Origin: Rubripirellula sp.
GTDB taxonomy: Bacteria; Planctomycetota; Planctomycetia; Pirellulales; Pirellulaceae
Length of the DNA stretch: 46,770 nucleotides
Assembly: GCA_022425745.1 (NCBI GenBank)
Contig: JAKMEW010000290.1
Span: 1 to 46,770, forward strand
Direction: 5' to 3'
Of this stretch, positions 7,864 through 17,348 are shown piece after piece (positions within the stretch are counted from its first letter, which is position 1; each line of letters begins with the position of its first letter). A program made the position numbers and the translations under genes. The notes below the pieces were generated by a model. The model was given only the letters and a program-made list of their open reading frames with translations, was not told where the DNA came from and searched no databases.

Positions 7864-10800
7864 CTATTTGGTGGTATGGGAGTGCCCGTGTTGATCAAGT
7901 AGGTGTAGTGGTAATGTGAAGCCATCTGACTCGAGAAAACCCACCAAAGATAAGATTTCTTCTCGACTGAGTACATCAACTAATCCAGCCGGCATCGATG
8001 AGATTTTGGACTCGATTTTTAAGTCGATTTCGCTCTTGGAAACCGAGGTAATGTTGTCGGGTAAGAGAAGATTCGTGACCAATTCGATACTCTCTTGTGT
8101 CTCCTTTTGAATGATTCCGTTGATTGCTTGTCCATCAGCGGTGAGGATTTTCCATGATCGAAAATCTTTATGTATTTCTGATGATGGTTCTAGGATCTGT
8201 TGAAGCAATCTCCTGCCACTTAGACGTTTTCCAACTGTCGTTAAGTCTGGTCCTAAGTTGACCCCATGCCCTGCTAGTTGATGGCACTGATTGCATCCTG
8301 CTTTTACAAAAGCCTGCATGCCATCCATGATTGTTTTTTCATCGTGCTTGGTTTTAAGGGTTGTGAAATCTTCCATCGTCCAATGTTTGATGACTTTGGG
8401 GGCAGCTTTCGCAAGGATGGAAGTTACATCGTTCTGATCGTCAGTCACCACCATCTCACCTCGCATCACGACCCAATGGCCGGGAAATGTACAAAGGTAG
8501 GGGTAGATCCCAGGTTCGATTGGGGCGTTGAAACGCAAAACATGAACCTTGGACTGGCGGGTAGGACCAATCATTGGTGTGGCCTGCAAAATCAGGGTTT
8601 TCTGATCGGTTGGAATAAAATCAGAATTGGCGTTTTTCGGATCGCGAGCCATCTCGTTTGCAGCCATACCCACCTGACTCAAACTGTTCGGCTTGATGAA
8701 TAAGAGGTTATGGTCGGTAGCATCAGGGTTAGTAAAAATTACTTTGAGTGGTTGTCCTGCTTTGACGTCAAATTGCTCAACCGTGAAGCGCATTCGCTCA
8801 GGGACACAACTGATAGCGAGGGTTTTCACTTCTTTTTGTTGATCAAATTGAAGTTGTTTTGGTGTGGGCCGTGGTTCCATCAGCCCCGAATCACTTTTTG
8901 CCTGTTTGAGAATTGATTCGATGTGATAGTTAGAATCATTTTCCCAATGTTGGCGAAGTGCTGCTGATCCGAGAGCGCATTCGATTGCGTATTGCAAGTG
9001 TTCCTCGCGAGGATATTTCATCACATCCAACATCGCGTCGAGCGCTTCTTTTGAACCGATATAGGTGGACGCAATGGCGGCTTCCATACGTACCAAACCA
9101 AATGCATCATTCGCTGCAATGCGAAGAAGATCAATCGCGTCCGGCATCTGTGAATGTAGGAATCGCAACTGTCGTGTTGCAGCTGCTCGTGCGTGATGAG
9201 CTTCACAGGTTATTAATTCGCGAACCAGTTTGAGTTGAGGAGCTTTGATGCCTCTGGAGAGCCAAATTGCTTCCATCTGGTGATGCCGCAAACGATCATC
9301 TTCAGCTGAAAGCTTGTCGATCCATTTTTGCAAAGCACTAGCCACATCTTGATGATTGCGACCACGGAGTTCTCGCTTAGCCCAGTAACGAATCCGATAT
9401 TCCGGTCGCTTCAGAAGGGATAATAAGTCTTCTATCGAAGCTTTATCAATCTTTGGTGGATCTTGTAGTGGCATGTTCTTGGCGGTGACTCGCCAGATTC
9501 TCCCAGAATGTCGATCACGTCGATTATCCCGCAAAGAATATTGTGCGTGTCCTTTGATTGGATTGTACCAATCACAAATGTAAAGGGCTCCTCGCGGACC
9601 GTAGCTGATATCAACGGGAATGAAACTAAGGTTTGTTGAAAAGATGAGGTCCCCTACGTATTCTTCTTCGAAGCCAAAAGCTTTTTCATTCCAGTGATGA
9701 ATTTCAACACGATTGGTGGGTTTATATCTAACTTTGATAAAATCGCCTTGCATGGAATTTGGAAAAGTTGCAAAGTCAATGAATTCTTGCCCGCATGTAC
9801 CCGAGTAGGCTTGAAGTCCTTTCGGTGTCGCATGTTGTAGTGGGTAAGGTGGATCAAGGGAATGAAAAGCTGCTGCATAGATGGGGTGGCTCGCGACGTG
9901 TTGGCCCCAATCATCAAACGTCACTCCCCACGGGTTAGTACTGCGGTATGTACCGAAGCTTGTGAGTCTTTGTGTCTGCGTATCAAATCGAAACCATCCG
10001 CTATTTTGTTGGCGGATCGGACCATAAGGTGTCTCAACTTGCGAATGATGGAAGATGGATTCTCGAAAGAGCAGATCACCGTCCGGCGTCCAGACAAAAT
10101 CATGCAGAGCATGGTGTGAATCTTCGGTGCCGAATCCAGTGAGAACACGTTCACGAATATCGGCTCTGTCGTCCCCATCACTATCTTTTAAGAAGGTGAG
10201 ATCTGGCATTTCGGAAACGTAGACACCGCCGTTTCCAAACTCGAACGATAGCGGAATGTGTAGATCATCCGCAAAAACAGTCGACTTATCGGCTCTGCCA
10301 TCGAGATCGGTATCTTCTAGGATGATGATCTTGTCATTGGGTTCATTACCCGGATAGACGTGTGGATAAGTGGTTGAGCATGCGACCCATAGCCTGCCTT
10401 TGGAATCCCAACGAATTTGGATGGGGCATGCCAATTCTGGAAACTGTTCTTCACCAGCGAACAAGTTGACTTCGAATCGAGGGTCTACCTTGAACGCCTT
10501 TAGTTCATCCTCCGCGGACAGCCATTGATTCGCGCCTCGACTTGTCTTGGATTCGGGCAGTGGAGGAACATTGGAGTCGTCGATGTTGGAAGGTTCATTT
10601 GCTGTTGTGTTCCAGATTGCGCGCTCGCGGTTCTCGACTAAAAGATCGAAACTCTGCATTGCCGGCAAAAAGTCCAAGTAGCCATAATCTTTGCGCCGGC
10701 CACCGGTGTAATAGAAAGTGTTGAGGGGGCGATATCGCCTCAAGTATTGCCTGTTCTTATCCATTGCAAGTTGTCGAATGGACTCATCAATCTGTGGCGG

Positions 10801-11661
10801 CGTTTCTTGGAATAGTGCACGGTAAACTAATTCGGCAAATGCATCATAACCTAGCGAGTTCAAGTGAACGCCGTTAATTGTGTATTGCATTGAACCGCCA
10901 CTCATTAATTCCTCAGTCCCCTGATACGCATTGATAAATCCAATCTCTTTTTCTTCAGCGACTTGTCGCATCACTTCGGTGTAGAGACGCAGATTTGCGT
11001 TGTTTAAGGTTGCGGCTGGAATAGCTGGCAGGTTTTCATTTGCTATTGGTGACAGAAGTATAATTCTTGCAGCACTTTTCCCGTTGAAGGCCTTACTGCG
11101 AAGTTGATCGATGAATTGAATAAGTTTTTCCCGAAATGAACTCAGGCCTTTCTTCCCAGCGAAGGATTCATTGAAACCAAACGCTGCAATGATCAGATCG
11201 ATTTTCTCATGGTGCAGATGCTGGAACAGATCAGCAAAATTTTCTGGCCGCGGACGTAAATCCACACTGTCACCGGACCACGCTAGGTTGCGGATGACGA
11301 TTTCTTTTTCTGGGTATCGTTGATAGATCAGTGATTCCAGGTGGGCAAAGTGGATGGAACGGTCGAGAAGGGTATTGCCGATCAAAGCGATGCGTGTGCC
11401 GTGCGGGAGATCAAGAGGGAGTCGAACCGAAATTGGCTTTGCGGATTTTGGCCTTGGAGCGGTTTGTTGATAGATTCCAAATGTTGCGTACTTTGGATCT
11501 TCAGAAATAACGGAGGAGATTTTCTGATGCTTCGCATCTTGTTTTAATCCGGGATTTGAAATCTTTGGATTTTCAACCGTTTGCGCTGCACAGACGCTGA
11601 TGAACGACAACACGCTGTGGAATACAACGTAGGTCGCAAGAGTGTTCAAAGATGGTTTCAT
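7864..11661 (-). CDS. Multidomain PVC-type heme-binding protein: SGNH-like + beta-propeller + HEAT-like + cupredoxin + cytochrome c
   Basis: This 1265-residue protein has an N-terminal signal peptide (about residues 1-26). Domains in order are: an SGNH/GDSL-like domain (about 85-290); the PVC-type membrane-bound-dehydrogenase beta-propeller (about 390-700, with DTDLDGRADK- and DSDGDDRAD-type acidic loops); a HEAT-like helical region (about 730-920); a cupredoxin domain (about 950-1075) with plausible copper ligands His (DHN), Cys (YLCTFPG), His (PGHW) and Met (VMRG); and a C-terminal planctomycete heme-binding domain with CNQCH near 1120. The heme attachment and copper site imply periplasmic redox or electron transfer. 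The SGNH part is degenerate: the GDSL motif reads GNTL and the DxxH motif reads NGVH. It is transcribed alone and converges with the preceding hydrolase gene. The catalysed reaction is unknown. Confidence 0.85.
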   Translation of the reverse strand: MKPSLNTLATYVVFHSVLSFISVCAAQTVENPKISNPGLKQDAKHQKISSVISEDPKYATFGIYQQTAPRPKSAKPISVRLPLDLPHGTRIALIGNTLLDRSIHFAHLESLIYQRYPEKEIVIRNLAWSGDSVDLRPRPENFADLFQHLHHEKIDLIIAAFGFNESFAGKKGLSSFREKLIQFIDQLRSKAFNGKSAARIILLSPIANENLPAIPAATLNNANLRLYTEVMRQVAEEKEIGFINAYQGTEELMSGGSMQYTINGVHLNSLGYDAFAELVYRALFQETPPQIDESIRQLAMDKNRQYLRRYRPLNTFYYTGGRRKDYGYLDFLPAMQSFDLLVENRERAIWNTTANEPSNIDDSNVPPLPESKTSRGANQWLSAEDELKAFKVDPRFEVNLFAGEEQFPELACPIQIRWDSKGRLWVACSTTYPHVYPGNEPNDKIIILEDTDLDGRADKSTVFADDLHIPLSFEFGNGGVYVSEMPDLTFLKDSDGDDRADIRERVLTGFGTEDSHHALHDFVWTPDGDLLFRESIFHHSQVETPYGPIRQQNSGWFRFDTQTQRLTSFGTYRSTNPWGVTFDDWGQHVASHPIYAAAFHSLDPPYPLQHATPKGLQAYSGTCGQEFIDFATFPNSMQGDFIKVRYKPTNRVEIHHWNEKAFGFEEEYVGDLIFSTNLSFIPVDISYGPRGALYICDWYNPIKGHAQYSLRDNRRDRHSGRIWRVTAKNMPLQDPPKIDKASIEDLLSLLKRPEYRIRYWAKRELRGRNHQDVASALQKWIDKLSAEDDRLRHHQMEAIWLSRGIKAPQLKLVRELITCEAHHARAAATRQLRFLHSQMPDAIDLLRIAANDAFGLVRMEAAIASTYIGSKEALDAMLDVMKYPREEHLQYAIECALGSAALRQHWENDSNYHIESILKQAKSDSGLMEPRPTPKQLQFDQQKEVKTLAISCVPERMRFTVEQFDVKAGQPLKVIFTNPDATDHNLLFIKPNSLSQVGMAANEMARDPKNANSDFIPTDQKTLILQATPMIGPTRQSKVHVLRFNAPIEPGIYPYLCTFPGHWVVMRGEMVVTDDQNDVTSILAKAAPKVIKHWTMEDFTTLKTKHDEKTIMDGMQAFVKAGCNQCHQLAGHGVNLGPDLTTVGKRLSGRRLLQQILEPSSEIHKDFRSWKILTADGQAINGIIQKETQESIELVTNLLLPDNITSVSKSEIDLKIESKISSMPAGLVDVLSREEILSLVGFLESDGFTLPLHLLDQHGHSHTTK

Positions 11662-12130
11662 GGTGTCGCGTGGGTTAGATCAGATCTTCTTGGGGGGTGA
11701 TGGAGCAACTTTCCAACTCATCGATCTACTTTATTTGATACTTAGGGGGAGTTGTATCGTAGCGAAATATGACGCGTGCCTGCCCGCAATTTGATCCGAT
11801 CGACAAGAAGTGGAACACCAAGTTTCCAGTTGCAACTACCGGGGGGGCTTTTGGGCGGTGGTATTCGGTGTCGCAACCCGACGCCAGAATATGACCACCT
11901 CGAGCATCCTTTTGTGGCAAAATTCTGAGTGTCTGCCCAAAAGAGCTTTATTCAGGCCTTCTGATTTTCCCGAAACTTTCTATATGATCTTGGGATAACG
12001 CATTTTCAACAATGCGCTTTGTTCTTGAGTTACCTCGGTTGCGGTGCAAATCCGTTGATCAACAGATTTGTGTTCGCGGCCATGAGGTCCAAACCTCACA
12101 TTACTTGCATTGCTAACCCAGCCACCAACA
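11662..12130. other. Divergent intergenic region between the heme-protein gene and alaS
   Basis: About 470 bases separate two divergent genes, so promoters for both must lie here, but I could not place either with confidence. Two inverted repeats lie upstream of alaS: CGCATT/AATGCG (11999-12004 and 12011-12016, six-base loop) and TGAGGT/ACCTCA (12083-12088 and 12093-12098, four-base loop). A TATATGAT stretch at about 11981-11988 could be a -10 element, but no matching -35 is evident. No tRNA, T-box anti-terminator motif or convincing ORF was seen. Confidence 0.4.
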
Positions 12131-14962
12131 ATGAAAACTGACGAACTACGTGAGAAATATCTAGAATTCTTCGAGACCAAAGGATGTGTTCGTCGTCCTA
12201 GCGATGTGCTTGTGCCGTCTTGGGATCCATCGGTGCTTTTTACCCCTGCGGGGATGAATCAGTTTAAGGATCACTTTCTCGGTAAGGTGAAATTAGATTT
12301 TACGAAAGCAACCACTTGCCAAAAGTGCTTGCGGACCGGTGATATCGATAACGTCGGACGCACCGCCTTTCATCACACATTTTTTGAGATGCTCGGAAAC
12401 TTTAGCTTCGGAGATTATTTTAAGCAGGAAGCGATCGCTTGGGCGTGGGAGTTCTTAACGAGTAAAAAGTGGCTTGCGATTCCCGAGGAGCGTTTGAGTG
12501 TCACCGTCTACAAAGACGATGATGAAGCTTACGGAATATGGCATGAGAAGATCGGTATACCTAGCTCCCGCATCGTGCGTCTTGATGAGGATGAGAACTT
12601 TTGGCCTGCCTCGGCACCAAGTGAAGGACCCGACGGAGTATGTGGTCCTTGCAGTGAAATCTATTACCATCTCGAAGATGGTAGCGATGTCGAGATTTGG
12701 AATCTTGTTTTCACGCAGTTTAATCGTGTCGGAGAGCCGCCCGAGAACCTACATCCTTTACCGAGCAAGAATATTGACACCGGTATGGGGCTTGAGAGAA
12801 CTGCAAGTGTGCTTCAGGGAGTTCCGACCAATTATCACATTGATAATCTCTATTCTATTTTGATGGCTGCCTCTGAGGTAACCGGTAAGAGGTATGAGTA
12901 TGAAAGTGATAATGGAAGGCGTTTGCGTCGCATCACTGATCATGCGCGTGCTTGTGTGTTTGCAATCCACGAAAATGTTTATCCGGGACCAAAAGATGCT
13001 AGGTATGTGATCAAGCGGTTGATTCGACGAGCGGTTCTGGATGGCTACCAGATGGATATTCGTGAACCATTCTTGTTTAAGCTTGTTCAAGCTGTGGCAG
13101 ACGCCTCTAAAAATCCGTATCCCGAGTTACAGCAGACGACCAAACGCGTGGCAGAGGTTATCGAATCTGAGGAGAAAGCATTCTTCTCCACAATTGATGG
13201 AGGTATGAAACGCATCGGACAACTATTTGAACAGATGCGCGATGAATCAGCCGTGATGGTTCCAGGCGATGCGGCGGCGGAATTGAATTCCACTTACGGC
13301 GTACCGCCCGAGTTGTTGCAGACGCTGAGTGCAGAGCAAAACTTTACATTTGATTGGCATGGCTACCGGCAAGCGATGGATCAGCATGCCATCGACAGTG
13401 GAGCTGGACAACGAGAGTTATTTCAAACAGGTCCGCTTGAAACCTTAAAAGAAGCTTTACGCGAAACCCCTTTTATTGGTTACGACACCATCTCGGCTAA
13501 CGTTGAGATTAAAGGAATCATCACTGGTGCGGGAGAGAAAGGTGACGAAGAAGGTCAACTGCTTAGTCACCTCGATCGACCGGGCGAGAATGTTATCCGC
13601 CTTGTTCTCGCTCAATCACCGTTCTACGGGGAATCTGGTGGGCAGATCGGAGATACGGGGCGTATCTATTCGGAAGCTTTTGAGTTTGAGGTGATCGACA
13701 CGCAGCGGCACGCCGGTCTTATTGTCCACACGGGACGATTGGTTCAAGGTGAGATTCATGCTGGTGAGCAATGTACAGCCCAAGTAGATGAGGAGCGTCG
13801 CTTGGCATTGGCACGTGCCCACTCTGCAACTCACCTCTTGCATCACGCTCTTCATCAGCACGTTGGGAGACATGCCGAACAGCAGGGTAGTAAGGTAGAA
13901 GCAGACCGACTGCGATTTGACTTTAATAATCCAAAGGCAATCGCTGATGAAACATTGGTTGCCATTGAACAAGATGTCAGCAAGCTTATTGATGCATCTG
14001 AGTCAATTGTTTGGGATACAGTCCCACTCGAAGAGGCAAGACGAGTTGGTGCAATGATGTTGTTCGGTGAAAAGTATCCTGATCCATGTCGAATGGTCTC
14101 GATGGGTGAGTTCAGCCGAGAGTTATGCGGCGGCACCCACCTTCAAAATACACGGGACGTGCGGTCGTTTGAAATTGTTGTTGAAGAGAGTGTTTCCACT
14201 GGCACTCGTCGAATTGAGGCATTAACGGGAACGCGTGCTATTGAGCATCGTGAGCAAACAAGAGATTTATTAAAGCAAGTAGCAGACCTAATAAACTGCG
14301 AGGTCGGTCACGCACTTTCTGCGGCAATCGAACTTATTGATGGAGTACGATCCCTCAAAAAAGAACTCGCTTCCGGTAAAAGTACAGAGCATCAAAAAGA
14401 ATTCAGCTATACCGGTGATGGAGTGCCAGTCAATCTTTCTGACTATTACGAAGTGAGGAATGCCGTTCGTGAACTAACTCGACGACTCAATGTGTCGATT
14501 GACGATGTTTGCCATCGTTTGGATGCTTTGCTCAAGGATCACAGCAAACTCGTTGATGAGATACGGAAGTCGACTGCGGGCGGCAAGGTTTCAATCGATG
14601 AATTGTTGAGTCAATCAGAGAAAATTGGCGATACTTTGTTGCTGGTTGCGGAGACACCAGGAGCAAATCCTAATGTGATGAGGGGCTGGATTGATCAGAT
14701 TCGAAAGCAATCTGATTGTGAGACAGCAATCTTTTTTGCGTCAGCCCAAGAAGGCCGCGTTGTTTTGGTAGCGGGGGTCAGTAGAGGCTTGGTAACGCGC
14801 GGCTGCCACGCTGGAAATTGGGTTGGCGATGCTGCGAAACTTGTGGGCGGCGGTGGCGGCGGTAGGCCAGACATGGCACAAGCCGGAGGAAAAAATGCCT
14901 CCGAGCTACCTAATGCTCTGGCGAGTGCTCATGAGTCGATGCGATCTCAGATCGAAGGTTGA
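12131..14962 (+). CDS. alaS: Alanine--tRNA ligase
   Basis: AlaRS charges tRNA-Ala in the cytoplasm and edits mischarged Ser/Gly. The 943-residue product shows the class II catalytic core from the N-terminus (LREKYLEFFETKGC, LFTPAGMNQFKDHFLG), the tRNA-binding middle, and the editing domain with H564-SAT-H568 and C666-GGT-H670. When numbered from ATG 12131, the cysteine falls at the position I recall for the editing cysteine of E. coli AlaRS. It ends in the DHHA1 domain with a Gly-rich stretch and RPDMAQAGGK. Length is somewhat above the common 870-900. I chose ATG 12131, which directly precedes the conserved TDELREKYL start; TTG 12110 would add seven residues with no support. It is flanked by long non-coding regions, so it is probably monocistronic. 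Confidence 0.97.
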   Translation: MKTDELREKYLEFFETKGCVRRPSDVLVPSWDPSVLFTPAGMNQFKDHFLGKVKLDFTKATTCQKCLRTGDIDNVGRTAFHHTFFEMLGNFSFGDYFKQEAIAWAWEFLTSKKWLAIPEERLSVTVYKDDDEAYGIWHEKIGIPSSRIVRLDEDENFWPASAPSEGPDGVCGPCSEIYYHLEDGSDVEIWNLVFTQFNRVGEPPENLHPLPSKNIDTGMGLERTASVLQGVPTNYHIDNLYSILMAASEVTGKRYEYESDNGRRLRRITDHARACVFAIHENVYPGPKDARYVIKRLIRRAVLDGYQMDIREPFLFKLVQAVADASKNPYPELQQTTKRVAEVIESEEKAFFSTIDGGMKRIGQLFEQMRDESAVMVPGDAAAELNSTYGVPPELLQTLSAEQNFTFDWHGYRQAMDQHAIDSGAGQRELFQTGPLETLKEALRETPFIGYDTISANVEIKGIITGAGEKGDEEGQLLSHLDRPGENVIRLVLAQSPFYGESGGQIGDTGRIYSEAFEFEVIDTQRHAGLIVHTGRLVQGEIHAGEQCTAQVDEERRLALARAHSATHLLHHALHQHVGRHAEQQGSKVEADRLRFDFNNPKAIADETLVAIEQDVSKLIDASESIVWDTVPLEEARRVGAMMLFGEKYPDPCRMVSMGEFSRELCGGTHLQNTRDVRSFEIVVEESVSTGTRRIEALTGTRAIEHREQTRDLLKQVADLINCEVGHALSAAIELIDGVRSLKKELASGKSTEHQKEFSYTGDGVPVNLSDYYEVRNAVRELTRRLNVSIDDVCHRLDALLKDHSKLVDEIRKSTAGGKVSIDELLSQSEKIGDTLLLVAETPGANPNVMRGWIDQIRKQSDCETAIFFASAQEGRVVLVAGVSRGLVTRGCHAGNWVGDAAKLVGGGGGGRPDMAQAGGKNASELPNALASAHESMRSQIEG

Positions 14963-15622
14963 TGATCGCTGATTCATCGTGTTCGACGATTTGATATTGG
15001 TTTGCTAGTTTTTTTGATTTCACATCAAATTCCTCGTGTTGGGGAATGGGTTTGGATCATTCTTGGCACCGTTCGAGAAGCAAATGGGTGTCGCCGCTGT
15101 TTCTTACGTCAGCCGTGTAGCTCGCATTTTGTCTTTGGGGCAGGCGTGAAGCCTGACTGTGAAATCCGCGTTGACATGGGTTGCCGATGCTTGTTAACCC
15201 CGCACTAGAGTGTGGGACTTTTTTCCAATCGTGAACTGGCGAACCCATGCGTTCTGATGACCGACTAAATACGGAGTTTCATTGTGGGTGTACATTTTGC
15301 GGGAAATGTGCACAGGCCTCCCAATATGGCTCGAGCAATTTAATTTCTGCCGGACAGTTTCTGGGTCAATTCTCCGTTTGAAATGCTTCACTTTGGGACT
15401 CCGAGGGCATCAGGGTGTCGGATCTCGGCACCCTGATGCCACGATTATTTTATGAGGCTATTCTGTAAGCCTGCGAGTAGTGCGATGGAGCGGTTGTAGT
15501 AACCTGCTGTCTTGATTGTTTCGGTAGGTTGTTGCAAAGGGTTACGAGAATTCATGGTTCAAAACCGCTTCTTCTGATGTGCTTGGGTAGGTGTTTCGTT
15601 TTTCGTCAGGTGCTGGGCAACA
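14963..15622. other. Long intergenic region after alaS
   Basis: This stretch of about 660 bases has no credible gene; the short ORFs in it show no family features. A small hairpin (ATCGT/ACGAT, 14976-14990) lies just after the alaS stop, with a T7 run about 17 bases further on at 15008-15014, too far for a classic intrinsic terminator. The clearest structure is the strong hairpin at 15406-15440, listed separately. The region could hold a long 3' UTR, an unannotated small RNA, or the promoter of the leucine-rich repeat gene. Confidence 0.4.
15406..15440 (+). terminator. Strong hairpin, possible intrinsic terminator
   Basis: A perfect 12-base-pair inverted repeat, GGCATCAGGGTG at 15406-15417 and CACCCTGATGCC at 15429-15440, can be extended inward by C-G and G-C pairs and G-U wobbles to a three-base loop. 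An A/T-rich run (ATTATTTTAT) follows at 15444-15453, interrupted by A residues. It lies 444 bases after alaS and 183 before the next gene, so it could end an alaS read-through transcript or an unannotated small RNA. The interrupted T-run makes terminator function uncertain; the base pairing itself is clear. Confidence 0.5.
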
Positions 15623-16366
15623 ATGTTCCGTGGTCGAGTCATTTTTTTGCTGATAGGTCTATTTAGTTTTGCCGCTGGTGCGTGGTGGCTAAACCGACTT
15701 TCCACAATGAAGTCCCAGATTACGCAAGCCACTGTGCAGAAAACCCGTGCGAACGAATTTCATGATCTGTTGCAACAGATCATGCTTGAAAGGAAGACGG
15801 AGCTACTAGTGACCGATGTTGAGGTGACTGATCAGATGATCAGTCAGGTAGTTGATGCTACATGGTTAGAAACCTTAATCCTTGATAACGGTGCTATTTC
15901 GGACGAGGCGATCGTCGTGATCTCGCAGTTGGAGGAATTGCGTCATTTACGACTGCGAAGGTCGCCAATTACCAATGAAGGTCTACGGCAGATCGCGGAG
16001 ATGAATTCTCTGTGGTATTTGAACTTACCGCATGCAAACTGCACGGATTTAGGGGTAGCCGAGTTGTCCAAGTTGCCGGCCATTAGGCAGTTGCGAATGG
16101 GGTCACCTGGACTGACAAGCGAGTCTGCGAGCGAATTCGCCAAGATTAGGACGCTCAGGAGCTTACACTTAATCGGAGTTCCCATTGATGATCGAGGTTT
16201 GAAAATCATTGCGAAAATGCCTAATCTACAATCGCTCTACCTAGATGATTCACTCGTAACCGAGACTGGTTGGGAGTGGTTATTTGAAGAAGTTCCGAAT
16301 TTACATGTTCATGTAAATCAGCAGCATCACGACCGCGATCCCCAAGCCCATCAGCACGATAAGTGA
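15623..16366 (+). CDS. Membrane-anchored leucine-rich repeat protein
   Basis: A 247-residue protein with one N-terminal hydrophobic segment (about residues 5-24, signal anchor or uncleaved signal) and a C-terminal two-thirds made of leucine-rich repeats of about 23-24 residues. Recognisable units are ISQLEELRHLRLRRSPIT, IAEMNSLWYLNLPHANCT and IAKMPNLQSLYLDDSLVT. Such repeats form a curved protein-binding scaffold; in planctomycetes they are common in exported proteins of unknown role. The C-terminus is rich in His, Gln and Asp (NQQHHDRDPQAHQHDK), which is unusual and might bind metal. The gene stands alone, 148 bases before a PIG-L deacetylase gene on the same strand. No enzymatic motif is visible. 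Confidence 0.75.
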   Translation: MFRGRVIFLLIGLFSFAAGAWWLNRLSTMKSQITQATVQKTRANEFHDLLQQIMLERKTELLVTDVEVTDQMISQVVDATWLETLILDNGAISDEAIVVISQLEELRHLRLRRSPITNEGLRQIAEMNSLWYLNLPHANCTDLGVAELSKLPAIRQLRMGSPGLTSESASEFAKIRTLRSLHLIGVPIDDRGLKIIAKMPNLQSLYLDDSLVTETGWEWLFEEVPNLHVHVNQQHHDRDPQAHQHDK

Positions 16367-16513
16367 CGGCTATGAGTTTAAATTGATGATTGGCACCATT
16401 TTGGTATGACAATCAACGTTTCTATAACTGAGCGAGTTCGGGTGTTTTCTTAACGTAGGTGCTCTTATTAAAATGCGCCCGTGGTTTATTCGTTTATTCT
16501 CAGGACAGGTCAA

Positions 16514-17299
16514 ATGCCCTCTGTACTCGCTATCGCTGCACATCCAGATGATATTGAATTCTTATTCGCAGGCACGCTTCTGCAATTGGCTAGGCGGGGC
16601 TGGGAGCTTCATTACATGAATTTGTGCGATGGATCACGAGGCAGCACTATTTTAAGTCAGCAAGATTGTGCTGCGACTCGATTAGAGGAGGCGAAGGCTT
16701 CGTGCCGCCATCTTGGAGCAACTTTTTATCCTCCAATCTACGCGGACATGGAAGCATGCTATTCCACTGAGAACCTCAAGAAGGTTACTTCTGTGGTTCG
16801 TCAAGCGAAGCCATCAATCGTGCTGACACACTCACCGGTTGACTACATGGAAGATCATGAAATTGCATGCAAACTTGCAGTAAGTGCCGCGTTTTCTCAT
16901 TACATGCCAAACCTAGTTAGCGAGCCACCTGTTGAGGTATTTGCGGAACCTGTCACGGTCTACCACGCTCAGCCTATTGGTAATACTACTCCGTTAGGTG
17001 ATCCCGTGCTCCCGCATTTTTATGTCGATGAAACAGACGTGATCAACGAAAAGGTGGAGGCACTTGCTTGCCATGCTAGCCAGAAGCAGTGGCTAGATGA
17101 AAGCCAGGGTCAGGATAGTTACTTGGAAACGCTCAAGGAAATGAGCCGGCAGGTTGGTCGTATGAGTCAAAAGTTTGAATACGCGGAGGGTTGGCGAAAG
17201 CACCAACACTGGGGATTTTGTGGACCCGACGATGATCCGCTTCGCGATGCTCTCTCAGAGATCATTATCGAAGGTAAAACACCCGAACAGCTGCCATAG
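16514..17299 (+). CDS. PIG-L / LmbE-family N-acetylglucosaminyl deacetylase-like
   Basis: The 261-residue product carries the PIG-L zinc-site motif AAHPDDIEF near the N-terminus (His-Pro-Asp-Asp, Asp as general base) and the second motif HSPVDYMEDHEIA around residues 110-122, giving the third metal ligand. Family members remove acetyl groups from GlcNAc-linked substrates such as the bacillithiol precursor GlcNAc-malate, or other acylated amino sugars. The substrate here cannot be told from sequence, and other thiol-synthesis genes are not adjacent. I chose ATG 16514 because it sits directly before the conserved strand and follows purine-rich AGGACAGG; GTG 16481 would add 11 residues. It probably acts in the cytoplasm because no signal peptide is visible. 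Confidence 0.85.
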   Translation: MPSVLAIAAHPDDIEFLFAGTLLQLARRGWELHYMNLCDGSRGSTILSQQDCAATRLEEAKASCRHLGATFYPPIYADMEACYSTENLKKVTSVVRQAKPSIVLTHSPVDYMEDHEIACKLAVSAAFSHYMPNLVSEPPVEVFAEPVTVYHAQPIGNTTPLGDPVLPHFYVDETDVINEKVEALACHASQKQWLDESQGQDSYLETLKEMSRQVGRMSQKFEYAEGWRKHQHWGFCGPDDDPLRDALSEIIIEGKTPEQLP

Positions 17300-17348
17300 C
17301 CAGATCAACAATTCAATAATGACTCTCGGACCAAGTGCTTAGGTAGAT

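Noticed and set aside
12040-12110. T-box or tRNA-like element upstream of alaS
   Set aside because: No T-box anti-terminator consensus and no cloverleaf; a TPsiC-like GGTGCAAATCC is isolated.
15002-15208. 68-codon ORF after alaS
   Set aside because: No recognisable domain, ribosome-binding site or overlap with a neighbour; Cys/Arg-rich chance-like sequence.
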